This document shows, piece by piece, positions 12,809 through 23,737 of a DNA stretch of 64,000 bases. The first letter of the stretch is position 1, and each line of letters begins with the position of its first letter. This DNA is from Xylaria sp. FL1777 (taxonomy: Eukaryota; Ascomycota; Sordariomycetes; Xylariales; Xylariaceae): contig MU400506.1 in assembly GCA_022578965.1 (NCBI GenBank), positions 186,001 to 250,000 on the forward strand, in the 5' to 3' direction. Under the pieces are notes generated by a model. It worked only from the letters and a program-made list of their open reading frames with translations, did no database searches and was not told where the DNA came from. The position numbers and the translations under genes are program-made.

Positions 12809-13153
12809 TCAAGGTGGACTCTGGCATTTACCAGCGTTGGTAGGGACCAAAGTCTGTCCAAAGAAGTCAATAAGGCTCTTGAAATCATTGCGATAAGCTA
12901 CGTAGCGGTCGCGTTCCGAAGGGTCTGAATTATGGGTTTTCTGAGCCTGCATTTCAATAACGCCACAACCAGAATCTGCCGTATCTGGCGCACCAATAAG
13001 ACATACCCGGTAGTCAGCCTACCTAAGTTGTTATTTAAAAAAATTCAGGCGTTGGCCAGGTCTTTATAGACCGGTACACACTCGATTTAAAAACAACCAC
13101 TTCATAGCTGTCAACTTTCGGAAATTTAGGGTGCCATGCCCCTTTCGATATAC
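12809..13153 (-). CDS. Candidate small gene or gene fragment, unknown function
   Basis: Not recognised. On the minus strand a coherent open stretch of 70 codons (13018-12809) runs from a good acceptor (...TAGGTAG) to TGA and reads ADYRVCLIGAPDTADSGC followed by a charged, soluble-looking tail ending NAGKCQSPP. It can be joined in frame, across a 61-nt GT-AG intron (13079-13019), to an upstream exon 13153-13080 reading ISKGAWHPKFPKVDSYEV and so on, itself preceded by an acceptor (ATTATAG). A 5' exon with a start codon could not be placed: the obvious candidate upstream of 13210 meets a stop in the needed frame. The surrounding DNA is AT-rich, so this may be a decayed gene. Composition is gene-like, with three cysteines, but no family can be named. 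Confidence 0.35.
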
Positions 13154-13650
13154 CTATAATATGTAAGCTATATCTTCAAGTATACTAACCCCAATCTTAT
13201 AAATAGTTACAAGCTGGATCCTAATAGCTGTTGAAACGGTGCCTTCGGAGTAAGTCAATATTCAGTGTAAACCTGCCATCATACCAAGTTGTTTGCGACT
13301 ATACTTAATTTCCACTAACTTACAAATTTTCACATGGTTAATACGGTGAGACTAAACTATGGCATGCCTTGCTAAGCTATTTTATTAAAGGTGAACCTAA
13401 TAGTATCAGGAAGTTTAGCATCTACCAACTGCATCAAATCTCCCATGATCCAAGACCTTTTGAGGTGGGAAAGACCGTACAATTGGCTACTTAGTACCCG
13501 AGATTTGTCAAATTCCACTAGAAAAGAAGCCCGAGAGGCCTAATCTAGCTAGGGGTTATCTTCAATACAAGCACTATCAATTTGCTCAAAAACTCCGAAC
13601 CTTGTCCATGGTATACTCGTCTCAAACACACAACTCAACACGACAGACTT
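13154..13650. other. AT-rich spacer
   Basis: AT-rich, stop-rich DNA between the candidate fragment and the glutathione peroxidase stop codon. It may contain a missing 5' exon of the fragment. Nothing else is recognised. Confidence 0.5.
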
Positions 13651-14166
13651 TTATTCCTTCCTGGGGACAGCGATCTGCTCCTTGATGTCCTTCTCAAGAG
13701 CCTCGGGTTTGGTGGTCGAAGCCCAGCGGCCCTTGACCTTGCCGTCTCGGCCAATGAGGAACTTCTCGAAGTTCCACTTCACGCGCTTGATTCCTAGGAC
13801 ACCCGGTTGCTGGGTCTTCAGCCAGTCCCACACGGGTTCAGGCTTGTCCCCGTTGACCTCGACCTTGCCCAGGACGGGGAAGGTGACGCCGTAGTTGACC
13901 TGGCAGAACTCCTGGATCTCGTCGTTGCTGCCCGGGTCCTGGCTCGCAAACTGGTTGCAGGGGAAGCCGAGGATGACGAAGTCGTCGGGGTTGGTGGCGG
14001 TGATGTCCTTGTACAGCTTCTCGAGGCCAGCGAACTGGGGAGTGAAGCCGCACTTGGAGGCGGTGTTGACGACGAGGACGACCTTGCCCTTATATTCGGA
14101 CAGGGGCTTGTCGGCGCCCTTCTTGTCCTTGGGGGTGAAGTCCCAGAAAGATGTAGCCGCAGCCAT
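13651..14166 (-). CDS. Glutathione peroxidase-like thiol peroxidase
   Basis: Removes hydrogen peroxide and lipid hydroperoxides; fungal members mostly use thioredoxin and can act as redox sensors (Gpx3/Hyr1 type). Single exon of 171 codons, the normal size for non-selenocysteine cytosolic forms. The peroxidatic Cys39 lies in NTASKCGFTPQ, the second Cys70 in GFPCNQFASQDPG and the resolving Cys88 in EIQEFCQ; the family motif KWNFEKFLIGRDG follows near the end. No signal or mitochondrial peptide is evident at the N-terminus (MAAATSFWDFTPKDKKG), so a cytosolic place is likely. The ATG is the first in frame and matches the family start. The gene is GC-rich against AT-rich flanks on both sides. Which yeast paralogue it corresponds to cannot be said without a tree. 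Confidence 0.96.
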   Translation of the reverse strand: MAAATSFWDFTPKDKKGADKPLSEYKGKVVLVVNTASKCGFTPQFAGLEKLYKDITATNPDDFVILGFPCNQFASQDPGSNDEIQEFCQVNYGVTFPVLGKVEVNGDKPEPVWDWLKTQQPGVLGIKRVKWNFEKFLIGRDGKVKGRWASTTKPEALEKDIKEQIAVPRKE

Positions 14167-15757
14167 TGTGTGAAGTATAGATCTGGATGTTGATCTGGAT
14201 ATTGGATATGGTGATAGACAGCGGCTTATGGTCTCGGGTTGAACGGAGGAAAAAGGGCGGGACCGTTTCAGTGAAACAAAGGGGCTATCCGTGCTATGTC
14301 CCCACTTTATAAAGAATCATTCGCCACTTTTATACGGAAGATAAAGTGGGGGCGTGGCACGGGTAGCTGCGGTTACAAATCATTTGTATGGCAACAAAGC
14401 GATTGAATTTCCCGGGTGAAAGGGTCTGTGCGCATCCAGTATGTGGCTTGACCCAACACTAGCCACACAAATCCTAGAGCTTAAGGTATGTATATGTACG
14501 CTAACGGAGGGGTTTTCAAAGACATAGTATCGTTCCTTGTGTAAGCGTGCAGGAAATGTCTGAGCTTTGAAGTACATGAGCTTGACTTGGCTTGTTCTTG
14601 GCACTATCTAACGTCTAGGCAGCTGAAGCTATACGCTCTTTACACGACGTCGAATTGCCCAAAAATCAATTTCCCGAGTGGAAATCAATCCTCTTGCTCC
14701 TCTAGTCGTCTCTTTCTGCAGGAATACACGAAGCGTAGAATACTTAATGTAATGCTACATTTCCAACCGCTCGTAAGCCCGCTCCTTGACCTGGAATCCC
14801 ATTACCAGCAGCGACTATTGCTCAGGACGGGACTCTGAGAGACGCTGTCTAGTGAACAGAGCAAGCCTAAACTCTCAATTGAATTGTTACGATCGCGCCA
14901 TCATCGAAATGCTAAATAAAGGGAATGTGGAAATCCGACTACTGTGGGCTCTAATTAGTAAAGGGGCATTATCACATGCATATGCCTATCGATAATAAAG
15001 AGTTATACCGTAATATTAATGCGACGAGATTATAAGTATGTTTATCTTGGGAGTTCGGGTAGCGGCTTGGGAGGTACTGGAAGGTAGTCGAGAGGTCGTT
15101 TATACCATCCCTGCATCGATGGAGTAGACGATGGTGACAGACTAAGCACTATATAGACGACATCACGTCTTCGATTCCGTTCTCTAAATGGGGGGTGCGC
15201 CGGCTCTAGATTAAGACTCGATACTCTAGGCTTCGGTACCTTACGAAAGAGACAGATAACTACGATTCTATATTTACGCCATCACAGATTGCAAAGGCCT
15301 GAATGATATACGAGCATGCTGGAGCTAGAGCGCTAGCCGTCCTCAATCGTGCGGCCAAGATATCCGATACGAGTCGAAAGAAGATATTTATATGCTGATG
15401 TACTATGATGGGTAGGTGTTAGGAACTCGATAAGTTCTAGTAGCTTTTTTTTTTTTCTAATACTACTACAATAGTCAATCTTGGATGACTACTAGTACTT
15501 GCATTGTTAGATCTATGCCCGATGGGCGGAGTGTGAAGGTATTTGTAGGAAGGAGTGCTCGAGGACAAGGACAAGGGTAACTAAACTGATGATCTAATTC
15601 CAGCCTTCTATCTTCAATGACGGCCCTAAGTCTATATACACTTTCAAACGGCTTGAGGAACCTAGTTGACGCCTCTTTTCCATTGTCTATAGCTTTACAG
15701 CTCCATTACAGCTGTTTAACCACCAATAGAGTTGATATGTGAGAACCAAGTGAGACT
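14167..15757. other. Intergenic spacer, AT-rich, 1.6 kb
   Basis: No gene recognised. Contains the promoter of the peroxidase gene next to 14167 and a T-run near 15446-15458. Short frames (14380-14604 minus, 14587-14838 plus) lack any motif. Its right end abuts the target-site duplication of the MITE. Confidence 0.55.
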
Positions 15758-15765
15758 CTTATAAG
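15758..15765. repeat. Left 8-bp target-site duplication of the MITE
   Basis: CTTATAAG directly precedes the element and recurs directly after it at 16194-16201. It fits the nTnnnnAn target preference known for hAT transposases. The octamer is itself a palindrome, so its true extent against the terminal repeat is decided by the canonical CAGGG start of hAT termini. Confidence 0.85.
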
Positions 15766-16193
15766 CAGGGTTGGTAATTTAGTACTAATTTAGTATTTTA
15801 GTATTTTTTAAAACCACTTTGTTTTTTAAAATACTCTATGAATATAAATGGTAAAAAGATGAAAAAAATACTATTAAATAGCTAAACTTTTAATAAATTT
15901 CATGATATATTTTTTCTATTTTTAGCACTTATATTGGCTTAGTAATTAGCAATTAGTATTTCTTTAGTACTTTTTTTCGGAAAAAATACTAAAATAAGTA
16001 CTAATTGCCGATTACTAAGCCAATATAAGTGCTAAAAATAAAAACAGTATATCATTGGATTTATTGAAAGTTCAGCTATCTAATGATATTTTTTATGTTT
16101 TTATTGCTACTATATCTAAGGAGCTATTTAAAGGAAACCGAAGTACTAATTAGTACTAATTTAGTATTTTAGTAGTACTAATTACCAACCCTG
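15766..16193. mobile_element. hAT-type foldback MITE, 428 bp
   Basis: Non-autonomous DNA transposon with no coding capacity. It begins CAGGGTTGGTAATT and ends with the exact inverse, and 8-bp duplications flank it. Almost the whole element is an imperfect palindrome centred near 15978 (TTTTTTTCGGAAAAAA). For example the inner arm CACTTATATTGGCTTAGTAA near 15927 returns inverted near 16012-16031. Mismatches between arms are largely transitions (such as CGG against TAG), which fits RIP-like mutation or simple decay. It is extremely AT-rich. No hAT transposase gene is present in the window, so it must have been moved in trans. It lies between the peroxidase and tubulin genes, away from exons. 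Confidence 0.9.
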
Positions 16194-16201
16194 CTTATAA
16201 G
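16194..16201. repeat. Right 8-bp target-site duplication of the MITE
   Basis: CTTATAAG, an exact copy of 15758-15765, directly follows the terminal CCCTG of the element. The perfect match indicates a fairly recent insertion, or at least an undisturbed target site. Confidence 0.85.
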
Positions 16202-17349
16202 GATCTTAAATACTATATTAAACCTCCTAAAGGACTCCTCACATCCACATAAAGTCCTCTCTGCCAACCTTCGACGAATAACTGGCACAATGAGCGAAAT
16301 AGATAAAGCTCCCACAATCAACACATTCGACTCTTGAGAAAACCTCTTTCCGCACGCAAAGGCGACGATGCCGATTTCGGGTCTACAGCTACCCAAGCTA
16401 AAATCCAGAAAGAATTGATAGTGGTAATTTCAAGATAACCGTACCGAAGACCTAAGAGAACAGTAAGGATGGGAACTATGACACGACAAGAAACTTCACT
16501 CTACTCAATTTCATTCTTAATTTATCTCGCTACTACCACACAGTCACTATATATACTTATATAAATACGGATATAACATATGCCTAGCAATCCCAAAACT
16601 GGGATGTAGGAGGAGGACCCCAGTGATGAGTACGTAACCTTATCGAGTTGAATCTGGGAAAGATTTCCAAAGACACACGAAACTTGACTGAGCCGCCCTA
16701 AGCGCTACCCCATTAGATGGTGATAAAATACACCTCTGCATATAGGTCATTGCTACGTCTCTCCTTCTGGAGATGTAATCACTTAAGGTTCTATGTACCT
16801 TGGGACGACAGCCCACTTGGGAAAACTGAAATAAACTTATTCTTCAAGATACAACACGGTAGCGTTTCATAGCACTATGAAACACTTAAGTTTAGTTACG
16901 ATCACCAGTTCGGATACTACACGAAAAGATGTCCCCGTCTGGGACCTAATCGAGATTACTGAAGAAAGACAACCAGGTCATCATTTGCTCAAATGTGTGA
17001 ATGTCTCATCCTGAGCCTACGATGGGAAGGCTAGGGAGATCTAGTTTTCCGTATATCCGTCGACGCTCGGGTTCTACTCCGATGAAGTGATAATATCCCC
17101 TTCCAATCAATTCCGACATTTCATTTTTTCTTTTAAAAAAGTGGCTCAGCATATCGAGATCGACCATGTCCAAGCAACTCATATCAAGCAAGCAAGCGGA
17201 CTGTAATACCCTCCGCCGATTTTACAAATCACGCGACTCCGAAAGACAATGGTATCTTGGGGTAACCGTAGGCCCAAGAAACCAAAACTGGACTTGCTAG
17301 GGTTTGCACAGGCAACTCTAGGCGGGTATTATACGTCGAAAAATGAAGC
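16202..17349. other. Intergenic spacer downstream of alpha-tubulin
   Basis: No gene recognised. The right end holds the 3' untranslated region of the minus-strand tubulin gene. Short frames near 16178-16396 and 17006-17191 overlap the MITE end or lack motifs. Confidence 0.55.
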
Positions 17350-19137
17350 TTAGTACTCAGCCTCGGTCTCATCAGGCTCGAAGCTATCGGCCGCGACCTC
17401 CTCGTAATCCTTCTCAAGAGCAGCAAGATCCTCACGGGCCTCAGAGAACTCGCCTTCCTCCATACCTTCACCCACATACCAGTGGACGAAAGCTCGCTTG
17501 CTGTACATAAGATCGAACTTGTAGTCCAAACGAGACCAGGCTTCAGCGATTGCCGTCGTGTTGGAAAGCATGGAAACAGAGCGGTCGACTGAGGCAAGGC
17601 CGCCGTCGGACGGGGAGGCTGTTGGCACAGCCATGGGCTTCTGGTAGTTGATACCGAGTTTGAAACCGGTCGGACACCACTCAACCAGGTTGAAGGAGGC
17701 CTTGGCCTTCAAAGCGGCAATAGCAGCATTGCAGTCACGAGGAACAACGTCGCCACGGTACAGAAGAGCAACAGCCATGTACTTTCCATTTCGGGGGTCG
17801 CAGACCACCATCTGGTTGTTAGGCTCGAAGCCTGCAAAATAAGTTAGCAAGATAAAAAGTATCGGACAAGATTAAGAGCAGGAGCTCACATTGGAAGGTA
17901 AGATCGTGGACCTTGAAGCTCTCGTGGGCACTCTTGGAGGCGGAGACAACAGGGGCGTAGCTGATGAGAGGGTAGTGAATACGCGGGTAGGGAACCAGAT
18001 TGGTCTGGAATTCGTTGAGATCGACGTTGAGGGCACCATCGAAGCGTAGAGACGAGGTGATCGAACTGACAACCTGAGCAATGAGACGGTTCAGGTGCTC
18101 ATAGCCGGGACGAGGGATGTCCAGGTTACGTCGGCAGATATCGTAAACGGCCTCGTTATCGACTAAGAAAGTACAGTCGGAGTTCTCAATGGTGCTGTGA
18201 GTCGACAGAACAGCATTATAGGGCTCTACAACGGCAGTTGAGACCCGAGGAGCAGGGTATACAGCGAACTCAAGCTTGCACTTCTTGCCGTACTCAGTCG
18301 ACAGACGCTCAAGCAGAAGAGCACCAAACCCGGAACCAGTACCACCACCGAAAGAATGGAAGATCAAGAAACCTTGGAGAGAGTTGCAGTTGTCTATTTT
18401 AGAATGTTAGCGAGCTAATAGAGAAGCAATTCTCTTCCAGGGTATATATAAATCGTCCTTACCAACAACGCGACGGATTCGGTCCAAGGTGCTATCGACC
18501 ATCTCCTTGCCAATGGTGTAGTGGCCACGGGCATAGTTGTTGGCAGCATCCTCCTTGCCGCTAATAAGAAGCTCGGGGTGGAAGAGCTGGCGGTAGCCAC
18601 CAGTTCGGATCTCGTCAATGGGTGAAGGGTCCAAGTCGACAAAGAGGGAACGGGGGACGTATTTGCCACCACTGGTCTCAGTGAAGAAAGTCTCGTAGGA
18701 GCCGCCATCGAGGACATCCTTGGCATTAGGATCAGGGCGACCATCAGGTCCGAGACCATGCTCGAGAAGGTACCTGGAGGGCGGTGATGGTGGTTAGCCT
18801 TATATTCTCTTCGACGCGGTATTAGCTATATATGGGCAAGGCGGTGTAATACTTACAGCTCCCAAGCGCTGTTACCGAGCTGGGTACCAGCCTGGCCCAG
18901 GTGAAGATGGAGGATCTATAGTGAAAGAGGTGTTAGATTTCCAGCCCCGTTACGGATAGTAGTTGGGGTCTTAGCAGCAATGACTAAGTTATGGAGGTGT
19001 TGGTGACGTTGGCAGCTTGTGATACTCTCAACAACGGTCTGCCGAGATAACACCGCTCGTCTCTGCTGGTGAGATCCAAGACCCCAAACTGAGGTGATTC
19101 AAGGAATGCTGGCTTGACTACTCACCTCGCCCTTCAT
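17350..19137 (-). CDS. Alpha-tubulin
   Basis: GTP-binding subunit of microtubules, pairing with beta-tubulin. Five exons on the minus strand: 19137-19126 (only MKGE), 18915-18857, 18773-18463, 18393-17890 and 17831-17350, totalling 1368 nt (455 residues). Key motifs are [12 protein letters not shown] (nucleotide-binding loop), the tubulin signature GGGTGSG in [15 protein letters not shown], and [18 protein letters not shown] carrying the catalytic Glu that triggers hydrolysis of beta-tubulin GTP. The C-terminus is acidic and ends in EAEY, so the terminal tyrosine typical of alpha-tubulins is kept. The 12-nt coding first exon makes automated start prediction error-prone. It is divergently arranged with QRI7. 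Fungi often carry two alpha-tubulin genes; the MKGE-ILHLHLG start matches the common filamentous form, but the exact paralogue is not assigned. Confidence 0.97.
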
Positions 19138-20171
19138 TGTGAATGTTGTGTGCCGCAATGGCAGGAAGTCGAAGATGGGTGTTGGGGGGGACGAGAAAAG
19201 CAATGGGAAGGAAGTTGAGATCGGAGAAGAGACGTAGATTATCGGAGGAATGCGCACAGCGCCTCTAGTGCGAACCACCTAGGTAGAGTGTTGGGGAGTG
19301 AACAAAAGGAGGTGTGTGTGGTGCAGTCTGGTGGGTTGTTCTTTTTGTGGATGTTCAAGTCGTGCTTTGCGTGCTACTTCAACTGCACCAGTACTTGTGT
19401 ACACTAGACAGCTGGCTCTGCACTAATGCGCAGATGTGAGGGGAGATAGAGGGGAGGGGGTAGCTCTGGTTCAGGGGTTGGCATGGGAGGCCGATCGTTA
19501 TTGGCTGCATACAGGGGTTTTCAGATTGACGTGGTGGGGGCTGGGAGGGGCCCTGAATCTTGTTAGAGATGAAGTCGCACTTTGGTTCTGGGGCGCTAAA
19601 GTGTACACACACTCGGCTGCACGGTACTTCGACGTAAACAGACGAAGCTGCCGAGGGGGTTCCATATCTACACACCGCTTTACCAACCAACGTGTTGGCA
19701 CTGCAGGGGTCTTGCCGCTTCCAGCCATTAGCGGCACAGTCTACCAGCTAATGCAGTGCGACAACTTACTAATAGTGCAGTACCTATACTAAATCTGTAA
19801 CTTGACTTGCCTCAATGCTTGCATGATCATAATACTACTTACCTGGCATCCGTTCATGGGACAGATAATTATCGTGATAGGAGCTAGGTATTACAGGCAC
19901 CAAAAGTTTCCGAATGGACGAGCAGTAACACCATGATACGGAGCTTCTTTTAAAATAAATTGAAGAATAGGTACTTAGGTAATATAGTATGCAGTAGCGT
20001 CTGGGTGGTAATAAGTACCTATACTACCTACCTAGGTACTTAGGTGTGTAGATCTTGGAGTTTTAGGTAAAGAACAGTTCCGAAAAAGGCAACGCTGAAA
20101 GGTCCATCAACTTTTTGAATCTCACCACAGACGCCTCAAAAGCACTCATTCATCAAAGCCAAGCACCTTGA
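19138..20171. promoter_or_regulatory. Divergent intergenic region, tubulin / QRI7 promoters
   Basis: About 1 kb between two divergent starts, so it must hold both promoters. No open frame with coding character is seen. A cluster of CTACCTACCTAGGTACTTAGGT-like sequence lies at roughly 20017-20045, about 130 bases before QRI7, one of several such CCTAGG clusters in the window. No precise element is identified. Confidence 0.5.
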
Positions 20172-21755
20172 ATGAGCAAACTATGGACTTCCTCGCGGCA
20201 ACGCCTCTCCGGAGGTAGCCTATTTCCGCACCTCTCAGCTCCCACCACGACCCGACCACCACCACGACTGCTATCCCCAACCTCACGGTCCGGTCTTCTT
20301 CTCTCCCGCCGCGGCCTCTTGACGCTCGCGATCGAGACCTCCTGCGACGACACCTGCGTCGCCATCCTAGAGAAGAGCAAAGCGGGCGTCGCCCGCCTGC
20401 ACTTCAACGAGAAGATCACCTCGGACAACCGCGCCTTCGGCGGCGTGCACCCGCCCACGGCCGTGATCTCGCACACGGAGAATCTAGCGCCGCTGATCCA
20501 GAGAGCTCTGCGGGCACTCCCCAAGGCCAACAACAAAAAAACAGGCCGCCACGACGGCGGCGGCTTGTGTCATCACGATGGGGAAAATAGCGATGGGGAG
20601 AAGATCCTCTTGGTCGACGGACACGCACGCTCGAGACCCGACTTCGTCTCGGTGGCGCGCGGCCCGGGGATGACGTCGAATCTGGCGACGGGGCTGAATC
20701 TCGCCAAGGGGCTCGCGGTGGCCTGGGACGTGCCGCTGCTGGCTGTGAACCACATGCAGGCGCATGCGCTGACGCCACGGCTTGTCGCGGCTCTCTCGGA
20801 AGAAGGGGAAGGAGAAACAGAGGAAGACGCTGTGGATTCGACAAGTGAAGGAGAAGGAGGAGGAGGAGGGGCAGCTGCGAAGCTGCAGAACCCTCGGTTC
20901 CCGTTCCTCTCGCTGCTTGTCTCGGGCGGGCATTCGATGCTAGTGCGCTCGCAGTCCCTCAACGACCACGCGATCCTCGCCGACGCGATGAACATCGCCG
21001 TGGGCGACATGATAGACAAGTGTGCGCGGATGATCGTGCCGTCGGAGATCCTTGCCAACGAAGACTCGGGCTCGGGCATGTACGGGCCGATGTTTGAAGA
21101 GTTCGCGTTCCCGGGCTCCAGAGAATCAGCCTGTTACGAGTACAACTACACCGCTCCAGCCAATCGCGGGGAAGAGATCAAGAGATTCGACTCGGGAAGC
21201 GGCTGGGTACTGACGCCGCCTCTAGCTCTCATGGGGAAGGGCGAGGCGGCGATGTCCGTGTACGAGTTTGCGGGCATAAACGGACAGATACAGAAGGTGA
21301 TGCACGCCTTCCCAGACATGGATGTCGATATGCGAAAGGTCCTAGCACGGGCAGCCATGACGATCGTCTTCGAACACCTGACAAGTCGTCTCGTGTTCGC
21401 CTTAAAAGCCGACGACGTCAAGTTGAAAAACGACACGGAGACCGAAGGACAAAGCAAGATCAAGACGGTCGTTCTTTCCGGCGGCGTGGCGAGCAACAAG
21501 TTCCTGCGGCACGTCGTCCGCACAATGCTCGACGCCCGCGGCTACGCGGATGTAGAACTAGTGGCACCGCCGGTGTCTCTATGCACCGACAACGCGGCCA
21601 TGATTGCGTGGACCGGGATGGAGATGTACGAGGACGGTTGGCGGAGCGACCTCGGCGTCTTGGCCCTACGCAAATGGCCGCTGGACCCCAAAGCCGAAGG
21701 TGGGGGTATACTAGGAGCCGGCGGTTGGTATAAGGTACCCGTGGCAAAACAATAG
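20172..21755 (+). CDS. QRI7: Mitochondrial tRNA N6-threonylcarbamoyladenosine transferase (Qri7/OSGEPL1)
   Basis: Transfers threonylcarbamoyl to A37 of mitochondrial tRNAs that read ANN codons. Uninterrupted frame of 527 residues, longer than the roughly 400 of the yeast protein. The first 50 residues are rich in Arg, Ser and Leu with few acids, as in a mitochondrial presequence. The ASKHA/Kae1 fold markers are AIETSCDDT (53-61), GGVHPPTAVISH (metal and substrate loop), HMQAH (metal-binding His194 and His198), SLLVSGGHSML and, near the end, VVLSGGVASNKFLR. The extra length comes from two low-complexity insertions: a Gly/His/Asp-rich one after residue 115 and an acidic-to-poly-Gly one around residues 211-238. 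Both are between core motifs, so the fold should tolerate them. Start: first ATG in frame, just after a short leader. The Kae1 cytosolic paralogue normally lacks such a presequence. Confidence 0.95.
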   Translation: MSKLWTSSRQRLSGGSLFPHLSAPTTTRPPPRLLSPTSRSGLLLSRRGLLTLAIETSCDDTCVAILEKSKAGVARLHFNEKITSDNRAFGGVHPPTAVISHTENLAPLIQRALRALPKANNKKTGRHDGGGLCHHDGENSDGEKILLVDGHARSRPDFVSVARGPGMTSNLATGLNLAKGLAVAWDVPLLAVNHMQAHALTPRLVAALSEEGEGETEEDAVDSTSEGEGGGGGAAAKLQNPRFPFLSLLVSGGHSMLVRSQSLNDHAILADAMNIAVGDMIDKCARMIVPSEILANEDSGSGMYGPMFEEFAFPGSRESACYEYNYTAPANRGEEIKRFDSGSGWVLTPPLALMGKGEAAMSVYEFAGINGQIQKVMHAFPDMDVDMRKVLARAAMTIVFEHLTSRLVFALKADDVKLKNDTETEGQSKIKTVVLSGGVASNKFLRHVVRTMLDARGYADVELVAPPVSLCTDNAAMIAWTGMEMYEDGWRSDLGVLALRKWPLDPKAEGGGILGAGGWYKVPVAKQ

Positions 21756-22139
21756 ATTTGCGGACATGCAGGAATAAATGTAAATATATGTACTATTACG
21801 GGATATCATGATACCCAGGACTGTAAAGCATTGCTAGGATTAAGCAGAGTCACAGGAGGGACAAAACGGGAAGTCACATTAGACCAGATGCCACTGAGTC
21901 TTCAGGACTGTATGAAAACTCAGTGACCCCTTCTTTACTGATTGTAAATGTGCATAGTGATAATGTCACAGTCTATCATGTTTCTTTATCTTTCACCCCT
22001 CCCCACATGCCTGTAGCTGCCTGCCTCTGGCACCTATTACCCAAGGCTCACACACAATCGGCGGACTTAAGCCTCAGATAAACCGGCGACCTAGTTGGAT
22101 TTCGTCATATAGCTACCTAGTTTAATGACAAAGTAGGCT
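21756..22139. other. Convergent 3' spacer QRI7 / PRE2
   Basis: Short region between two convergent genes; it holds both 3' untranslated regions. No further feature is seen. Confidence 0.6.
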
Positions 22140-23149
22140 CTAGTCCAGCGCACTGGTGACATTTGTGAACTCGCCCTTCTCGAGCTTGGTCTTCCAGAAG
22201 ATGGGGTTTGTGTCGTTGAAACCATGCTTGACCCAGCCCTCCTCTTTGACATGGTACAGGTTGATGTAGCCACCGGAATAAGCATCGCGGTGGGTAGCGG
22301 CGAGGATGGAGCGGCGTCCGAGCTCGAGGGCCGCCTCCTCGGATAGATCGTACCGGTACTCGGCGTCGAGCACGCCGTAGGCGAATGTCTGGCCGGAGCC
22401 GACGCAGAACAGGTTGCCGGCGAGGCGCGTGCCGTCCGAGTCGATGTAGTAGAGCGCGGGTCCTTCCTCGGGCGTCACGCCGGCGCACATTGTGCCCATC
22501 GACAGCCCCATTCCCTTATACTGGTAGACGAGATTGGCGAGAATCTTGGACGCCGCGGCGACGCTGATGCGCCGCTTGTGCCGCAGCTCGTGCAGCCGGC
22601 ACTGCATCCCCAACCAGGCCAGCCAGTACTGGCAGTCGGCGGCACCGCCAGCCATGGTGCCCAGCAGGCAGCTATTGATCTCGATCACCTTCTTCACCGT
22701 CTGCGAGGCGATCCAGTTGCCTGCTGTCGCACGCGAGTCCGTTGCGACGATGATGCCGCCCTGGAACCGAAATGCTAGCGTCGTGGTACCGTGGGCGATC
22801 TTGATTGGGCAGTTGGGGTTTGACCGGTCGTCTGTGGCAGCCCGGAGCCAGGCAGAGGGCTGATATGAGAAGAAAACCACAGTCAGCGAGAGATATTCGT
22901 GTCCGTAGAGTTCGTATGGATTATAATGACAAGGGTAAAGAGAGAGGAAGGTTAGGAGGTGCAACGCCTGTGTCATGCGATGTCAACGAAGTACCGCTCA
23001 GTTGAACTCACCTGTGCTACTGGGGGCATGGCGAACTTCAGGGACAAGCTAGGAGAAACATCATTTTGGAAGTCGTCATATTGGTCCTCTGCAAGTGTTT
23101 CGTTCTGGAAGGCCGCGGGGCGGCTGTATCGGGCGACGAGACTATCCAT
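22140..23149 (-). CDS. PRE2: 20S proteasome subunit beta type-5 (chymotrypsin-like)
   Basis: Catalytic beta subunit of the 20S proteasome, made with a propeptide removed during assembly. Two exons: 23149-23012 (46 codons) and 22859-22140 (240 codons), joined across a 151-nt intron, giving 285 residues. The propeptide ends KIAHG and the mature chain begins [11 protein letters not shown], with the catalytic Thr1, Asp17 ([11 protein letters not shown]) and Lys33 (QTVKK) all in place. Conserved [13 protein letters not shown] and [11 protein letters not shown] blocks follow. The ATG at 23149 ([11 protein letters not shown]) is preferred over upstream in-frame codons because it matches the family N-terminus. 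Lies beside an FLC-type gene on the same strand. Intact and housekeeping in character. Confidence 0.97.
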
Positions 23150-23737
23150 CTCGAAGAGGATCGTATGGTGGGAGAAACTGGGTAGTCGAAAGAGATGCAA
23201 TGACGGTTGCAGTGATGAGCTCTCGAATCAGGTGTGAAGAAGTATCGTGAGCTTGTTCAGAGTCCTACCGCTGCACGGGAGTTATTGAGGCGGTTATCGT
23301 GGATTAATTGGGAATGGACGAGGTTGAAGTTGATTGACGTTGGCATCCAAGGCAGTGAGGGCAGGCAGCTGGCCTCACGCGTCAGTAGGTCGGAACCTAC
23401 CTTGCGAAGTACCTAGCCGTAACAGCTCGGTGGAGACCTTGGAGCTAGAGCTTTAGCTGCAAGATTACGTAAGTTAATTAAGCGGACCCTCTAACTGCAT
23501 GATCTGATAATTACTAGTATTATGCGAATAGAAATGTATTTATTTATTCATTCATCGTTTATTAGCTTCAGAACCTCCTCGCTATGATAGGTGAGTAACT
23601 TATTTTACAAGAGTATCGTGGGCATATTATAATAAATCAAAAAGTATGTTTTATGCTGTAGCCGAAAATCCAAGTTCAGCCCTGTCTGTAATTAAGCCTT
23701 CTCTAATTGTTGTCACGATGCAATGAGTGATGCAGTA
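23150..23737. promoter_or_regulatory. PRE2 promoter side and FLC 3' region
   Basis: Tandem spacer of about 0.6 kb on the minus strand: upstream of PRE2 and downstream of the FLC-type gene. No proteasome-associated control element could be picked out by eye with confidence. AT-rich between about 23460 and 23720. Confidence 0.5.
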
